Shown: in pieces, positions 1 through 7,921 of the stretch | Layout of the letters: each line of letters opens with the position of its first letter | Position numbering within the stretch: the first letter of the stretch is position 1 | Assembly (NCBI GenBank): GCA_016200765.1 | Contig: JACQEC010000042.1 | Span: forward strand, 1 to 23,551 | Length of the DNA: 23,551 bases | Direction: 5' to 3' | Source of the DNA: Chloroflexota bacterium | GTDB lineage: Bacteria; Chloroflexota; Anaerolineae; JACRMK01 | The notes under the pieces: model-generated | What the model saw: only the letters and a program-made list of their open reading frames with translations | Told to the model about the DNA's origin: nothing | Databases searched by the model: none | Made by a program: the position numbers and the translations under genes

Positions 1-916
1 CTCCGCTCTAGCGGCAGTGGCAGCGTGCCCTTTTCAGTTCAACCCGGCGACACGGCAGGCACGGTGGGCGTCCGCCTGCAGCGCGCAGGCTTGATTGCGG
101 ACGCTGAATTGTTTCGGCTCCTGGCGCGCGCGCGCGATGTGGAGTCACATCTAGAGGTGGGTGACTACCAACTCCAGCGCGGCATGAGTATGGACGAGAT
201 TCTTACGGATCTCCAAAGCGGACGAGTGAAGTCGAACAGCGTGCGTCTGATCGAGGGCTGGCGCATTGAGGAAATGGCCGCGGCCGCGGAAAAGCAGGGG
301 GCCGGCACCGCGGCGGCGTTTGTTGCCGCGGCCAAGGCCGGCTCGTACAAGTTTGCGTTCCTCAGTGACCGCCCTAAAGGGTCAACGCTGGAGGGCTTCC
401 TATTTCCAGATACCTATGATGTGCCGTCAAACGCGACGGCAGAACAGATCATCGGCTTTGCCTTGACAGCGCGAACTGTGGGGCCAAGCCTCGTCTCAAG
501 GGCTATCGCCTTACCAGCGGCTCATCGTGGCCTCCATCGTTGAGCGCGAAGCGAGGATGGCTGATGAACGGCCGCTGATCGCCAGCGTGTATATAAACCG
601 GCTCAAGCGCAACATGCGTCTTGAAGCGGACCCCACCGTGCAGTACGCGATGGGGTATCAAGCGAAGACCGGCAGTTGGTGGAAAACCCCGGTGGCGTTA
701 GAGGAGTATTCGAACATCCTGTCACCCTATAACACGTATCTGAATGACAGCCTTCCTCCCTCGCCGATTTGCAGCCCTGGCCTCAGCGCGATTCGCGCGG
801 CCTTCGATCCGGCCAAAACCGACTATTTGTTCTTCCTCGCCCGCGGCGATGGCACCCACGTCTTTGCCAAAACATTTGAAGAGCATCAGGCCAACATTGC
901 CAAGTATCAGAAATAG
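1..916 (+). pseudogene. mltG: Endolytic murein transglycosylase MltG, 5'-truncated by the window and frameshifted
   Basis: MltG (YceG family) is a membrane-anchored lytic transglycosylase that cuts nascent peptidoglycan and helps set glycan chain length. Reading frame 1 is open from base 1 (the N-terminal membrane anchor lies outside the window) and gives the LysM-like and early catalytic parts, including the LEGFLFPDTYD segment. It runs into a stop at 541-543. Frame 2, open from 467, supplies the rest: GLSPYQRLIVASIVERE (with the family's catalytic Glu), then the LEADPTVQYAMGY region and a normal C-terminus ending at 916. The switch must lie between 467 and 541. The segment between the end of frame-1 homology and GLSPYQ is also roughly ten residues shorter than I expect for the family, so this is probably a small deletion plus frameshift. 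It may be a real lesion or an assembly error. Family identity is secure; functional state is not. Confidence 0.85.
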
Positions 917-1541
917 GCTGGCTCCGGCGTGCGCCGTTGCGTTGGGCTTCCTCGCCCTTTACGCAGGGTGCACTCCCGTTCGCTTGACCCGGCCAATCAT
1001 CAAGATTAGCCTGCTGGCCCCCTTTGAGAGCGCGCTGCGCGCGCGCGCTTATGAAGCGCTCTACGCGGTGAAACTCGCACTGCGCGAGCACAATGAGGGC
1101 GGTGACTTATCAGGCTGGCTAATTGAGCTCGTCGCGCTGGACTGGGGCGCGCCCAACCACGTTCAGGTACGGCAGATTGAGGCAATCGCTGCAGACCCTG
1201 ACATCTTTCAAGTCATTGTGCTCGCGCCAACGAGCGAGCAAATTGCCCTTCTCGATACCTTCACGTCCAGACATCTACCAGTCGTCTTTGCGGATATTGA
1301 AGAACCACCTGGCGGCGGGGTATCCGCTTCATTTGCTCAGCGCTACCGCAGTGTGACGACCACAATCGAGCCGGGCCCGCTGGCCGAGCGCGTGTACACG
1401 CTGACGAACTTTACCCTGTCTCAACTGGAACAGCGCATCCGAGCCTCATCAACTTTCAGCGGGAACTTTGCCAGCCGTGGCATGGTCTCGACGCGAGCAT
1501 CGCCCGGCCCAGCGCAACGGGTCGGGCATCCCACCCCATAG
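897..1541 (+). CDS. Shortened periplasmic-binding-protein-like lipoprotein
   Basis: The product begins with a basic, hydrophobic signal sequence that ends in ALYAGC, a plausible lipobox, so it is probably an outer-face lipoprotein. The next ~110 residues resemble the first lobe of type-1 periplasmic binding proteins (branched-chain amino-acid ABC transporter type): a beta strand KISLLAPF, a helix with LYAVKLALREHN, and IAADPDIFQVIVLAPTSEQI. The chain then jumps from a Gly/Pro stretch (EEPPGGG) to FAQRYRS and PGPLAERVYTLTN, which resemble the far C-terminal F-x3-Y and PGPLA-x2-(A/V)Y signature of the same family. Total length is about 214 residues against the usual 350-400, so most of the second lobe seems missing. 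The start is uncertain: TTG at 897 (overlapping the end of mltG) or CTG at 918 give sensible signal peptides, and neither has a clear ribosome site. It may be a remnant. Confidence 0.55.
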   Translation: MPSIRNRLAPACAVALGFLALYAGCTPVRLTRPIIKISLLAPFESALRARAYEALYAVKLALREHNEGGDLSGWLIELVALDWGAPNHVQVRQIEAIAADPDIFQVIVLAPTSEQIALLDTFTSRHLPVVFADIEEPPGGGVSASFAQRYRSVTTTIEPGPLAERVYTLTNFTLSQLEQRIRASSTFSGNFASRGMVSTRASPGPAQRVGHPTP

Positions 1542-1552
1542 AATCGTGCACT

Positions 1553-2797
1553 GTGCGAATCCTAGAATTGGCCTTTGAGTACCCACCGCACGTCATCGGT
1601 GGGCTTGGCAGCCACCTGGCCGCACTGGCGCCGGCGTTGGCGCGCGCTGGCGCTGAAGTGCACGTCGTCGTCCCGCGCTTTGCTTTGCCGGCGCAGGAAC
1701 GCCTGTTCGCAGAATCCGGAGAGCAGCTATCCGACACCGCTGAGAGCCTCCAAAACCCAGCAGGACTTTTCGTGCACCGCGTTGAGCCGCCACCGTGGGC
1801 ACACGACCTCATGGCCGACGTGCAGCGGACGAACGAATATCTCGAAGTGGCATCGGTTGAGCTGATTCGTCAGGTCGGACCTGTTGACATCATCCATGCT
1901 CACGATTGGCTTGTGGCTCAATCGGCGATTGCACTGAAACATCGCTACAAAGTCCCCCTGTTGGCAACGTTTCACGCGACAGAGCGGGGCCGGGGTCGTG
2001 GTAACCTAGCCGGGGCCACGCCGCGTGCCATCGCGCATATCGAGTGGCAACTGACCTATGAAGCCTGGCGGGTGATCACGGTCAGCCGGCATATGGCCTC
2101 GGAACTGCAAGAATACTTTTCGCTCCCCCGCGATAAGCTCGACATCATACCCAATGGCATTGACAAACGCCTGTTTGACGGGCTGGAGCCTACAGACCTG
2201 ACCGCGTTTCGGGAGCAGTATGCGCAGGCGCACGAAGCGATTGTCTTCAACGTGGGCCGGCTAGTGCCTGAAAAGGGGGGGCATCTGCTCGTAGACGCGG
2301 CCGCCCACGTCGTGGCGGAGAGGCCGGCTACGCGGTTTGTCGTGGCCGGGTCCGGGGGCCTGCTGGATACCCTGCGCGCGCGCGCCGCTGGGCTGGGGCT
2401 GGCAAGCAGAGTGACCTTTGCCGGTTTTGTCAGCAACCGCGACCGTAACGCTTTATATAAAGTCGCGGATTGTGCGGTCTTCCCGTCACTCTACGAGCCA
2501 TTTGGGATTGTTGCGCTGGAGGCCATGGCCGCCGCCTGTCCGGTGGTCGCGGCCAACACTGGAGGGCTGGCCGAGGTGGTGCAGCATTTGGACACCGGCT
2601 GGCTGGTGCGGCCGGATTCTGTTGAGGCACTCGCCGATGGCATCTTGCAGACCCTCAAGGACCCGGACTCGGCGCGCGCCCGCGCGAAAACCGCTTACGA
2701 AATGATCAGTTGGCAGTACGATTGGGAACACATTGCGGCGCAAACCCTAAGCGTCATGGAGCGGATGGTCGTCGAGCGGACGCGCGTTGTCTGGTGA
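1553..2797 (+). CDS. Glycosyltransferase family 4 (glycogen/starch-synthase-like GT-B enzyme)
   Basis: A 414-residue retaining GT-B glycosyltransferase. The N-terminal domain opens with the nucleotide-sugar/acceptor fold signature EYPPHVIGGLGSHLAALAPA, and IIHAHDWL follows near residue 115. The C-terminal GT4 domain has NVGRLVPEKGGHLLVDA and the E-x7-E catalytic motif EPFGIVALE (Glu315 and Glu323). The start is GTG at 1553, right before MRILELAFEYPP, the usual family N-terminus. The sugar donor and acceptor cannot be read from the sequence; related enzymes act on glucans, trehalose or cell-surface glycans. The gene follows the lipoprotein by 11 bases. Its last ~50 bases overlap, tail to tail, the end of the nucleoside phosphorylase gene on the other strand. 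Confidence 0.88.
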   Translation: MRILELAFEYPPHVIGGLGSHLAALAPALARAGAEVHVVVPRFALPAQERLFAESGEQLSDTAESLQNPAGLFVHRVEPPPWAHDLMADVQRTNEYLEVASVELIRQVGPVDIIHAHDWLVAQSAIALKHRYKVPLLATFHATERGRGRGNLAGATPRAIAHIEWQLTYEAWRVITVSRHMASELQEYFSLPRDKLDIIPNGIDKRLFDGLEPTDLTAFREQYAQAHEAIVFNVGRLVPEKGGHLLVDAAAHVVAERPATRFVVAGSGGLLDTLRARAAGLGLASRVTFAGFVSNRDRNALYKVADCAVFPSLYEPFGIVALEAMAAACPVVAANTGGLAEVVQHLDTGWLVRPDSVEALADGILQTLKDPDSARARAKTAYEMISWQYDWEHIAAQTLSVMERMVVERTRVVW

Positions 2798-4183
2798 AAC
2801 GCGCCGCTCGCTGGCGGGCGCTTGGATCACCGTGTGGGTGTGCGCGGGCAGGCTAACCGGTTCAGCGGACCAGTCGTACGCATCCAACAGCGTCTCGCGT
2901 TCGGCATCGAGCTTGGCTCGATCGTTGGCGTACACGGTCAGCAGCCGGTCGCCTGCGGCAACCCCTTCACCAATCTTCTTATGCAGCACCACGCCGACCG
3001 CCCGGTCCACCGGTTCGCCCTTCTTTTGCCGACCCGCTCCAAGCCGCATCGCGCTAAGCCCGACCGCTAGTGCGTCAAGCGCGGCGATGTATCCACTGCG
3101 GGGCGCGGGCACGTCCTCAATATAGCGCGCGGAGGGCAAACGGGAGGGATCATCTACAACACGGGCGTCACCGCCTTGCGCCTCGACCCATTCTCGCAGC
3201 TTTGCCCGCGCGCGCCCGCTGTCAATTGTGTCTTCCAGCAGTTGGCGCGCCTCAACCTCGGTAGAGACCCGCCCAACCAGCCTTAACATTTCGCTTGCAA
3301 CACTGTGGCAATGCTCGCGGAAATCATCGCCAACCCAGTGCTCAGTCGCTGCAACGCCACTGGCGGTGCGGGGAAGGAGTGCGAGCATCGCCTCCCGCAC
3401 CTCGAGGGCGTTGCCCACCGTCCTGCCCAGCGGTTGATTCATATCGGCAATGACCGCGCTCACGCGGCGTCCCAGCGCGCTGCCGATCTCGACCATCACA
3501 CGAGCGAGCTCCACGGCGGCAGGCTCCGTCTGCATGAAGGCGCCCCGTCCGACCTTGACATCCAGCACGACTGCATCAGCGCCGGCGGCGATCTTCTTGC
3601 TCATAATGGAACTAGCGATTAGGGGCATTGAAGCGACCGTTGCGGTAACATCCCGTAGGGCATATAATCGCCCATCGGCCGGCGCAAGGTCGGGTGTCTG
3701 GCCGGCTAAGGCTAGGCCCACGTGGGTGAGGATTGACTTGAAACGCTCAATCGTCAGATCAACTGTGAAGCCCGGAATAGACTCAAGCTTATCAAGCGTG
3801 CCGCCCGTGTGGCCGAGCCCGCGGCCGCTTAGCTTTCCGATGGGAACGCCACAGGCGGCGACCAGAGGCAAGACGGTGATGGTGGTCTTGTCGCCCACGC
3901 CGCCTGTCGAGTGTTTATCGGCAATGAGACTGACGCCGAGCGCGCGCTTGACATCGGAAAGGTCAAGCACCGCTTTGGACTGGGCCATGGCTAGGGTCAG
4001 GGCTCTGGTTTCCGCATGAGTCATTCCGCGCAGATAGACGGCCATGAGCCAGGCGGCTATCTGATAATCGGGTATGGCATCGCGTTGTATGCCTTCGATC
4101 AGAAATTGGATTTCTGAGTCGGATAGACTGTGGCCATCGCGCTTGCGAGCGATGAGGTTCAGTATATTCATAAACTTGGGCAT
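2747..4183 (-). CDS. pdp: Pyrimidine-nucleoside (thymidine) phosphorylase
   Basis: Catalyses phosphorolysis of uridine, thymidine and deoxyuridine to free base plus (deoxy)ribose-1-phosphate in the cytoplasm. The family signature SGRGLGHTGGTLDKLES is intact at residues 119-135, and KHSTGGVGDKT, the phosphate-binding loop, is at 90-100. Pdp and DeoA are hard to separate by eye. The product is about 478 residues against the usual ~435; some of the excess is a C-terminal tail that overlaps the 3' end of the glycosyltransferase gene on the opposite strand. Start choice: ATG at 4183 has AAAGGG directly abutting it, while ATG at 4171 (giving MNILNLIARKRDG) matches the usual family N-terminus better and sits 12 bases behind that purine run. 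It stands alone, divergent from trmFO. Its deoxyribose-1-phosphate product could feed the DeoC at 21192 after mutase action. Confidence 0.93.
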   Translation of the reverse strand: MPKFMNILNLIARKRDGHSLSDSEIQFLIEGIQRDAIPDYQIAAWLMAVYLRGMTHAETRALTLAMAQSKAVLDLSDVKRALGVSLIADKHSTGGVGDKTTITVLPLVAACGVPIGKLSGRGLGHTGGTLDKLESIPGFTVDLTIERFKSILTHVGLALAGQTPDLAPADGRLYALRDVTATVASMPLIASSIMSKKIAAGADAVVLDVKVGRGAFMQTEPAAVELARVMVEIGSALGRRVSAVIADMNQPLGRTVGNALEVREAMLALLPRTASGVAATEHWVGDDFREHCHSVASEMLRLVGRVSTEVEARQLLEDTIDSGRARAKLREWVEAQGGDARVVDDPSRLPSARYIEDVPAPRSGYIAALDALAVGLSAMRLGAGRQKKGEPVDRAVGVVLHKKIGEGVAAGDRLLTVYANDRAKLDAERETLLDAYDWSAEPVSLPAHTHTVIQAPASERRVSPDNARPLDDHPLHDA

Positions 4184-4228
4184 CCCTTTGAAACGGGAGA
4201 GTGATCCCTCAATTCATAACGGAGACTT

Positions 4229-4244
4229 TGCCAACTGTGTGGCA
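4229..4244. repeat. Short inverted repeat TGCCA-N6-TGGCA in the pdp/trmFO divergent spacer
   Basis: TGCCA (4229-4233) and TGGCA (4240-4244) form a perfect 5+5 dyad with a six-base spacer. It lies between the divergent pdp and trmFO genes and is placed like an operator for pdp. No regulator is encoded nearby, so this is only a candidate site; a 5-bp dyad can arise by chance. Confidence 0.25.
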
Positions 4245-4292
4245 CCATCTTATCATATTTCGCCGCGTATTTTAAACCGTTGATGCGCCGTG

Positions 4293-4301
4293 TGCTATAC
4301 T
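4293..4301 (+). promoter_or_regulatory. Extended -10 promoter of trmFO, probably leaderless
   Basis: TGCTATACT is an extended -10 element (TG at 4293-4294, hexamer TATACT at 4296-4301). The ATG of trmFO begins six bases after the hexamer, so the predicted transcript start coincides with the start codon. No Shine-Dalgarno sequence is present and the -35 region is weak (TTTAAAC near 4271-4277), which fits an extended -10 promoter and a leaderless mRNA. Confidence 0.5.
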
Positions 4302-4307
4302 TACGGC

Positions 4308-5660
4308 ATGGCAAATAGCGATCTGATTGTCGTGGGCGGAGGCTTGGCCGGCTGTGAGGCAGCATGGCAGGCTGCTCAACGGGGCTTGAAGGTTGACCTG
4401 TACGAAATGCGCCCAGCTAACACGACGCCCGCCCATGTAACCGACCAGTTGGCTGAAATTGTCTGCTCGAATTCTCTGGGGGCCAACTCGGCGGGCAAAG
4501 CGAGCGGTCTCTTAAAGGCCGAGCTGCGCCGTCTCGGTTCACTGATCCTCGCGTGCGCCGATGCCGCGGCGGTGCCGGCCGGCGAGGCCTTGGCGGTTGA
4601 CCGTGACCGGTTCTCGTCGCTCGTGACCGAGCGGATTGTCTCCCATCCCCGGATTGCCCTTATCCGCGAGGAGGTATGCCAGATACCGCTTACGCCGACG
4701 ATCATTGCCAGCGGTCCGCTAACCTCGGCGGCTTTAACCGGCGCTATTATCACCCTGTGCGGTGAACAGTACCTCTATTTCTATGATGCGATGTGCCCCA
4801 TCATCGCGCGCGACTCGATTGATATGAGCCTCGCGTGGCGTGGGTCGCGCTACGGGCGGGAGGCTCAGCTTGTCGAAGGAGATTCGGCCCCCAGTGGAGA
4901 CTACATTAACTGCCCGTTGTCACAAGCTGAATACGAGGCATTTGTCCAAGCCTTAATTGGGGCAGAAACAATCGAGTTGAAATCTTTCGAGTCCGAGGAC
5001 CCCCGCTTTTTCGAAGGGTGCCTGCCGATTGAAGTGATGGCGCGCCGCGGCCGTGACACGTTGGCCTATGGCCCGATGCGGCCGGTAGGTTTGCGTGACC
5101 CCCGTGTGGGTCGCCGCCCGTATGCGGCTGTGCAGTTGCGTCAGGACAATCTGGCTGATACGCTCTATAATCTCGTCGGCTTCCAGACCAACCTGAAGTG
5201 GGCTGAACAAAAGCGCGTGCTGCGACTGATCCCCGGGTTACAGAACGCGGAAATCATGCGCTATGGCCAAATGCACCGCAATACTTTCATCAACTCGCCG
5301 ACGCTGCTCAATCCGACTATGCAGTTTCGCCAGCGCAGCGATCTCTTCTTTGCCGGGCAAATTGTCGGGGTTGAGGGTTATGTTGGCAACGCAGGATCCG
5401 GTTGGCTGGCGGGCGTCAATGCGGCACGGCTTGTGGCAGGGGAGCCACTGCTTGTGTTGGCACCTGAGACTATGCTCGGCGCGTTGTGTCATTATGTTTG
5501 CCATGCTGCGCCCGAAGAATTCCAGCCGATGAAAGCAAACTTTGGGATCCTTCCGCCTCTCGTAGACGATATCCGCTCAAAGCGTGCGCGGCATGAGGCC
5601 TTTGTCGCCCGCGCGCTGAACAGCATGGAGTTGGTGATGCGCTCTCTGGTTGTCGTGTAG
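4308..5660 (+). CDS. trmFO: Methylenetetrahydrofolate-tRNA-(uracil-5)-methyltransferase TrmFO
   Basis: A folate- and FAD-dependent enzyme that makes m5U54 in the T-loop of tRNAs. The N-terminus carries the Rossmann FAD motif VVGGGLAGCEAAW. Cys53 in EIVCSNSLGANSAGK and Cys238 in FFEGCLPIEVMA match the two cysteines known to matter in the family. The C-terminus has QIVGVEGYVGNAGSGWLAG, also typical. At 450 residues it is normal length and appears intact. The open frame extends back to a GTG at 4290, but ATG at 4308 is chosen because the product then begins directly with the FAD fold and because of the -10 element six bases upstream. It is transcribed alone, divergent from pdp and convergent with the kinase gene at 5676. 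Confidence 0.96.
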   Translation: MANSDLIVVGGGLAGCEAAWQAAQRGLKVDLYEMRPANTTPAHVTDQLAEIVCSNSLGANSAGKASGLLKAELRRLGSLILACADAAAVPAGEALAVDRDRFSSLVTERIVSHPRIALIREEVCQIPLTPTIIASGPLTSAALTGAIITLCGEQYLYFYDAMCPIIARDSIDMSLAWRGSRYGREAQLVEGDSAPSGDYINCPLSQAEYEAFVQALIGAETIELKSFESEDPRFFEGCLPIEVMARRGRDTLAYGPMRPVGLRDPRVGRRPYAAVQLRQDNLADTLYNLVGFQTNLKWAEQKRVLRLIPGLQNAEIMRYGQMHRNTFINSPTLLNPTMQFRQRSDLFFAGQIVGVEGYVGNAGSGWLAGVNAARLVAGEPLLVLAPETMLGALCHYVCHAAPEEFQPMKANFGILPPLVDDIRSKRARHEAFVARALNSMELVMRSLVVV

Positions 5661-5675
5661 GCATATCCCCTACAC
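5655..5675. terminator. Hairpin between convergent gene ends (possible bidirectional terminator)
   Basis: GTGTAGG (5655-5661) and CCTACAC (5669-5675) form a perfect 7-bp stem with a seven-base loop. It covers the TAG stop of trmFO and abuts the TAG stop of the opposing kinase gene. No U-tract follows on either strand, so termination activity is uncertain; position and symmetry are the evidence. Confidence 0.4.
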
Positions 5676-6617
5676 CTAATCAGATACCAACAATTTCTCA
5701 AAAGCATGCACCGCAGCAAGCGTTGGCATTGACGCTGATGCTCCCATCTTCGTCACAGACAGCGTAGCGACCATAGTCGCAAACAAAACTGCTCTAACGT
5801 ACGGCTCTCCTCGCGCCAGTGACACTGCCAACGCTCCACAAAATGCATCACCTGCACCTGTTGTGTCAACCACATTAACCTGATACCCAAGCAACCTAAG
5901 AGACCCCTCACCGGGCGAGGCTAGATAGCAACCTCTCTCGCCAAGCGTCAAGACAACCACCTGTGCGCCTAGAGAAACCAACGCTTGACCGGCAACCTGC
6001 ACCAAGCCCTCGTCACTTGGAAATATACCCGTCAATGCGCGCACTTCGTGCTCGTTAGGAACCCATAGATCCGCCACTCGATAAAAGTCCACATGCACGG
6101 GAGCCGCAGGCGCTGGATTGAAAATTACCAACGTACCCGCCTGACGCGCGATAGAAGCCGCAAACAATGAGACCTCCTGCGGCACTTCCAATTGCAGCAG
6201 AAGCACATCAGCCGCCTCAATCTGGTCTGCGGCCGCCTGAACATCTGCAATAGTCATATGCATATTGGCCCGCGGCACAACGATGATGCTGTTATCGCCA
6301 TCTAGGCCAACGACCGGCAGACCAACACCGGTGCCATTCTCCACATCTCGTAGGACATTGGAATGTTGAACACGTTCAGCCTCCAAAGCCTGCAAGAAGA
6401 TATCGCCGAAATAGTCCGCACCCACACGGCCCACCATGCTGACCTGAGCTCCCAGTCGGACTGCAGCAATGACCTGATTGAAGCCTTTACCGCCAGCCAA
6501 CATCACAAAATCCGTGCCTAAAAGAGTTTCACCCTTCTGTGGGCGGTGTGACGCACGCACAATAAGATCCATATTGAGACTTCCCACCACAGCCACTCGG
6601 GGCGCTGATGCCTTCAC
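5676..6617 (-). CDS. rbsK: Ribokinase / PfkB-family carbohydrate kinase
   Basis: ATP-dependent sugar kinase of the PfkB family, closest in pattern to ribokinase (ribose to ribose-5-phosphate). Visible motifs: VVGSLNMDLIV with the substrate-binding Asn-x-Asp near the N-terminus, GGKGFNQ (42-48; ribokinases usually have GGKGANQ), NPAPA near 167, PNEHE near 187, and the DTTGAGDAF anion-hole/catalytic signature with catalytic Asp257. At 313 residues it is normal length. The start is GTG at 6617 with GGAGG upstream at a rather long spacing (about 11 bases). It follows ygfZ by 42 bases in the same direction. No ribose transporter genes are adjacent, so the substrate could be another pentose or a nucleoside. 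Specific ribokinase assignment is likely but not proven. Confidence 0.87.
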   Translation of the reverse strand: MKASAPRVAVVGSLNMDLIVRASHRPQKGETLLGTDFVMLAGGKGFNQVIAAVRLGAQVSMVGRVGADYFGDIFLQALEAERVQHSNVLRDVENGTGVGLPVVGLDGDNSIIVVPRANMHMTIADVQAAADQIEAADVLLLQLEVPQEVSLFAASIARQAGTLVIFNPAPAAPVHVDFYRVADLWVPNEHEVRALTGIFPSDEGLVQVAGQALVSLGAQVVVLTLGERGCYLASPGEGSLRLLGYQVNVVDTTGAGDAFCGALAVSLARGEPYVRAVLFATMVATLSVTKMGASASMPTLAAVHAFEKLLVSD

Positions 6618-6659
6618 CGTTTTCTGAGCCTCCAGGCGTCTAGTTCTGTGCCTTCAATA

Positions 6660-7787
6660 TCACACGCGGGTATTTTCCTCTCGACCGCTTTCAGTGGGGG
6701 ATCTTTGCTCTCCCGATGTCTCAAAAGGCAGATCGGCCACTATCGCCGCTACTTCATCTTCGCCCGCGTGAATCGTGACCCTGCTACCCGGCTGATTCCA
6801 CTTGGTTCTTATATAGCCAAGGCCAATTACATCCAAGGTGTCCGGTCGTTGGGCCACGCTGGTTAGTTGGCCAACCTCGATTCCATTGACATACAGAGGT
6901 AGGGGAGGAACTGACACCAAGGGGCTTGATAAGCGTAGACCTACAAGTTGTTGCTTCAGCTTCTGATAGGTGTCAAGCCGAGCGATAACTTCTTGTCCAG
7001 TATAGCACCCCTTTGAGAAGCTAATGGCCTGGCGCAGTTGCGCCTCCAAGGGGTTTACAGCATCGCTCAACTCATAGCCATAAAGCGGGAGGGAGGCCTC
7101 AATACGCAGAATGTTGTAGGCGTATGTCCCGATAGGCTGAAGTCCACTGCCTGCGCCAGCCTCTAAGAGAACTTGCCATAGAAAAGCAGCGTCTTTATCT
7201 TCACCAATAACATCAAAACCGCCGCCCGCGATGTGTGGCACGCGGGCTATTAGCAACTTACGCCCAGCTACACAGATCTCCCGAAAATGAAAATCAGGCA
7301 AGGGTACGAATCCCGCGCCTCCCAACCGCTCAAGCACCTCCATCGCTCGCGGGCCCAGCAACAAAAATTGAGCCGTCTGGTCAGTGACATCAATAGGCTT
7401 AACCCTGTCGCGAAAGAAAATCTTACGCCGGAATTCATCTAAGACTTTTCGCCGATTCTGTGGGCTCGTGACACACAGCAGGAAACCCGCCTCAGCATAG
7501 ACTGTCAGCAGATCAATGATTCGCGCTTCAGGGGTTGTCAAGACGGTTTGTAGACCAGTGCCGAACTCGGCCCGTATCAGATCATTAGTTGACATCCGGT
7601 TGAGAAAGTCAAAGCGATCCTGACCCGATAGCTGAACACGACCCATCCACGAGCGATCCATCAGACCGACAAATTCCTTGGCGGCACGATACTCGTTACT
7701 AAACCCGGAGCGATACTCCGAGACCGTCGGCACACCTTGAAATTGTGCGAAGGTAGCGCCGGCTGCAGCGTGTTGGGATGCCAACAT
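6660..7787 (-). CDS. ygfZ: YgfZ/GcvT-fold folate-binding protein (Fe-S cluster maintenance)
   Basis: YgfZ proteins resemble the glycine-cleavage T protein, bind tetrahydrofolate and support assembly or repair of iron-sulfur enzymes. The diagnostic signature KGCYTGQEV is present at residues 259-267, with the conserved Cys261. Earlier comes a GcvT-like domain with GLMDRSWMGRVQLSGQDRFD and FLNRMSTNDL. The length, 375 residues, is slightly long for the family. ATG at 7787 is preceded by GAGGTGA at short spacing. A C-terminal tail rich in Glu, Ser and Arg follows the last beta barrel. The gene lies between ssrA and the ribokinase-family gene, all on the minus strand, and probably forms a two-gene unit with the latter. 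Confidence 0.87.
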   Translation of the reverse strand: MLASQHAAAGATFAQFQGVPTVSEYRSGFSNEYRAAKEFVGLMDRSWMGRVQLSGQDRFDFLNRMSTNDLIRAEFGTGLQTVLTTPEARIIDLLTVYAEAGFLLCVTSPQNRRKVLDEFRRKIFFRDRVKPIDVTDQTAQFLLLGPRAMEVLERLGGAGFVPLPDFHFREICVAGRKLLIARVPHIAGGGFDVIGEDKDAAFLWQVLLEAGAGSGLQPIGTYAYNILRIEASLPLYGYELSDAVNPLEAQLRQAISFSKGCYTGQEVIARLDTYQKLKQQLVGLRLSSPLVSVPPLPLYVNGIEVGQLTSVAQRPDTLDVIGLGYIRTKWNQPGSRVTIHAGEDEVAAIVADLPFETSGEQRSPTESGREENTRV

Positions 7788-7845
7788 CAGTCACCTCAAT
7801 TCACTTAGCCTCAAGCAGGGGCGATCTCTATATAAGCAAAAGCAT

Positions 7846-7914
7846 GAGGCCACCGTCTGTTCGAATACCATGTCCCCTCAATATGAATGGGGAACTTTGG
7901 TCCAGGGTGGCCTC
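7846..7914 (-). terminator. Long hairpin downstream of ssrA, possible terminator
   Basis: On the minus strand, GAGGCCACC (7914-7906) and GGTGGCCTC (7854-7846) form a perfect 9-bp stem. The intervening 51 bases contain an inner CCCC...GGGG pairing. A T-rich stretch (ATGCTTTTGCTT) follows the second arm. It begins eight bases after the mature 3' end of tmRNA, so it is well placed to stop ssrA transcription before ygfZ. The loop is long for an intrinsic terminator, so the role is inferred. Confidence 0.5.
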
Positions 7915-7921
7915 TCTTGAT

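Noticed and set aside
744..896. Extension of the lipoprotein frame upstream to 744 inside mltG.
   Set aside because: That part lies over well-conserved mltG codons and has no protein-like pattern; a signal peptide starting near 897-918 is far more plausible.
7846..7921. Possible tRNA or tRNA remnant: a TATTCGAAC loop-like stretch with paired ends GAGGCCACC/GGTGGCCTC on the minus strand.
   Set aside because: No D arm or 7-nt anticodon loop can be drawn, the T stem does not pair properly, and the position right after ssrA suits a terminator hairpin.
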